Part shown: piece by piece, positions 38,802 to 40,031 of the stretch
Numbering within the stretch: the first letter of the stretch is position 1
How the letters are laid out: each line of letters opens with the position of its first letter
Assembly (NCBI GenBank): GCA_041488095.1
Contig: JBGPOP010000041.1
Location: 1-40,031, forward strand
Reading direction: 5' to 3'
DNA: 40,031 bases
From: DASYPQ01 sp041488095
Lineage (GTDB): Bacteria; Planctomycetota; UBA1135; GCA-002686595
Notes under the pieces: model-generated
Databases searched by the model: none
What the model was told of the DNA's origin: nothing
The model's input: the letters and a program-made list of their open reading frames with translations, nothing else
Position numbers and translations under genes: made by a program

Positions 38802-40031
38802 CGTGCTTCCCCGTTTCGGATCTCGAACTTCCGAAAGGCGTCGTTCTCGACCTCCAGGCCCTCCGCGGGCACGACCAGCGCCGCGATCCCGCGCTGCGCG
38901 GCCAGGTCGGCGCCGGCTTTCGGGCCCAGCACATAGATCGCCGTGGAGAGCGCGTCGGCCTCGGTCGCGGTCGCGCACACGACGCTCGCGCCCAACATCC
39001 CCTCGACGGGCCTGCCCGTGCGCGGGTCGACGACGTGGGAGACGCGGCGACCCGCGATCTCCATCCCGCGCTCGTAGTCAGCCGTCGTCGAGATCGAGGC
39101 GCGCGAGAGCAGCACCGAGGCCCGCATCGACTCCGGCCTGGCCGCGTCGCGCACTTCGACCTTCCAACCCTTCTCCCCCGGCGGCGGGTCGAGCGCCAGG
39201 ACCTGGCCGCCGAAGTCGAGGACCGCGCGGTGCACGCCCTGGCCCTCGAGCGCGGCCGCGGCGCGGTCGAGCGCGTACCCCTTCCCGATCCCGCCGAAAT
39301 CGAGCGCCGCACCCGCGCGCACGAGGCGCGCCCGGCCGTGCTCCGGGTCGGTCTCGACCGCGCCGGGCCCGGCCGCCTGGCGCGCAGCGCGGATCTCCTC
39401 GTCGTGGGGGGGTGCGCCGGCCTCGGCCGCATGGCGCCACAGCGCCACGAGCGGTCCGACCGAGACGTCGAAGGCGCCGCCGGTCCGCGCGCAGATTTCG
39501 CGGCTGCGCGCGAGCAGATCGAGGAGCTCCGGGCTCGCGGACAGGAACTCCCCGCCCGCGCTGCGGTTCAGCCGGGAGGTCTCGCTGTCCTCGATGAAGG
39601 TCGAGAGGATCCGATCCAGGCGCTCGACCTCGGCGAACGCGGCGTCGAGCGCCTCCCGCGCCTCGCGCTCGCCGGCGGCGTACACCGCGATCTCCAGGCT
39701 GGTGCCCATCGAGATCCGGGCGCGACGGAAGGGGCCGGCCGGCTGCGCGGTCGCCTGGGCGGTGGATCGGTCACGTCGCGTCGCGACCGAGAGGCAAGCC
39801 AGCTGGAGCCGGATCCCGTCGGTCACCGAGCGGCACGAGATCGTCGCGCCGGCGATGTTGCGGATGTCCGATCCGACGCGCACGGGACTCGCCGGGTCTT
39901 TGCCCGCGAACTGCCTGCGCCAGCCCTCCTGGCGCACCTCGCCGCCGCGCGACTCGCGGTAGGCCAGGATCTCGACCGCGCGGATCGACAGGGCCGGATC
40001 GGTCGCGACCATGTAGGTGATCGGCTCGCTC
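38798..40031 (-). CDS. FMN-binding domain fused to ApbE-type FAD:protein FMN transferase (5' end outside window)
   Basis: The frame is open to the window's right edge, so the start is missing; 410 residues are visible. An FMN-binding domain occupies roughly the first 80 visible residues (PITYMVATDPALSIRAVEIL, YRESRGGE, RQFAGKDPASPV, DIRNIAGATISCRSVTDGIR). The GAT matches the flavinylation site of NqrC/RnfG-type domains, with Ala in place of the usual Ser/Thr before it. The ApbE domain follows (ISMGTSLEIAVYA, ALDFGGIGKGYALDRA, HVVDPRTGRPVEG, ATEADALSTAIYVLG), which attaches FMN to Thr. The product could flavinylate itself and pass electrons. It ends 4 bp inside the next membrane-protein gene. 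Confidence 0.88.
   Translation of the reverse strand, partial: SEPITYMVATDPALSIRAVEILAYRESRGGEVRQEGWRRQFAGKDPASPVRVGSDIRNIAGATISCRSVTDGIRLQLACLSVATRRDRSTAQATAQPAGPFRRARISMGTSLEIAVYAAGEREAREALDAAFAEVERLDRILSTFIEDSETSRLNRSAGGEFLSASPELLDLLARSREICARTGGAFDVSVGPLVALWRHAAEAGAPPHDEEIRAARQAAGPGAVETDPEHGRARLVRAGAALDFGGIGKGYALDRAAAALEGQGVHRAVLDFGGQVLALDPPPGEKGWKVEVRDAARPESMRASVLLSRASISTTADYERGMEIAGRRVSHVVDPRTGRPVEGMLGASVVCATATEADALSTAIYVLGPKAGADLAAQRGIAALVVPAEGLEVENDAFRKFEIRNGEAR

Overview
This is a uniformly high-GC bacterial window with short intergenic gaps and many ATGA stop/start overlaps. Several genes point to a Gram-negative bacterium: a WaaP/Kdo-kinase-like LPS kinase, Lgt, lipoproteins, and periplasmic proteins of the Spy and TlpA types. 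Both radical-SAM enzymes of the futalosine menaquinone route (MqnC, MqnE) are present. The helical-repeat plus TlpA architecture, the long RNase HII-like protein, the lipase-maturation-factor homologue and the LPS-type envelope together suggest Planctomycetota or a nearby lineage. That placement is inference from gene content.

Layout. 1-240: tail of a transposase-like ORF cut by the window edge. 314-2669: an RlmI-like methyltransferase overlapping an RluA-type pseudouridine synthase, then an exported protein of unknown function and a strong hairpin. 2978-7109 (minus): M1 metallopeptidase, LTxxQ/Spy-like protein, lipase-maturation-factor homologue, DUF2905 protein. 7169-9937: metallophosphoesterase, DinB-family protein, then a rearranged patch with two DUF4160-DUF2442 pairs, a truncated DUF4160 remnant and a truncated DinB remnant that meet at one junction. 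10124-13148 (minus): mqnC, mqnE and a lipoprotein, each overlapping the next by 4 bp. 13197-16668 (plus): the highlight of the window, described below. 16816-20795: glycyl-tRNA synthetase, a GT-C-like membrane/TPR protein and a membrane protein. 20789-28643 (minus): gamma-glutamyltransferase, beta-propeller lipoprotein, Glf-like flavoprotein, RNase HII-like protein and Lgt. 28829-31435: Pus10-type tRNA pseudouridine synthase, FabZ-like dehydratase, Cys/Met-metabolism PLP enzyme. 31432-36012: a Cna-B-like membrane-anchored protein, a membrane-spanning phosphodiesterase-family protein, a possible small ORF and an MgtC-family protein. 36150-38263: KptA with a long disordered tail, and the LPS-kinase-like protein. 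38271-40031 (minus): a small His-bearing membrane protein and an FMN-binding/ApbE fusion that runs off the right edge.

Main discovery. The three consecutive ORF pieces between 13197 and 14888 are one reading frame interrupted only by two in-frame TGA codons (14031 and 14550). Each TGA sits exactly where the first catalytic cysteine of a TlpA/thioredoxin active site belongs (FWGFW-TGA-PPC). Each is followed by a compact GC hairpin at the spacing expected of a bacterial SECIS element. The simplest reading is a secreted or periplasmic selenoprotein with two UxxC thioredoxin domains. Next to it lies a homologue (14947-16668) whose own TlpA domain has lost both active-site residues. No selA, selB, selD or tRNA-Sec gene is visible in the window, so the decoding machinery must lie elsewhere if the reading is right.

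A second notable item is the bacterial Pus10, an enzyme usually associated with archaea and eukaryotes. No tRNA, rRNA or CRISPR array was seen.
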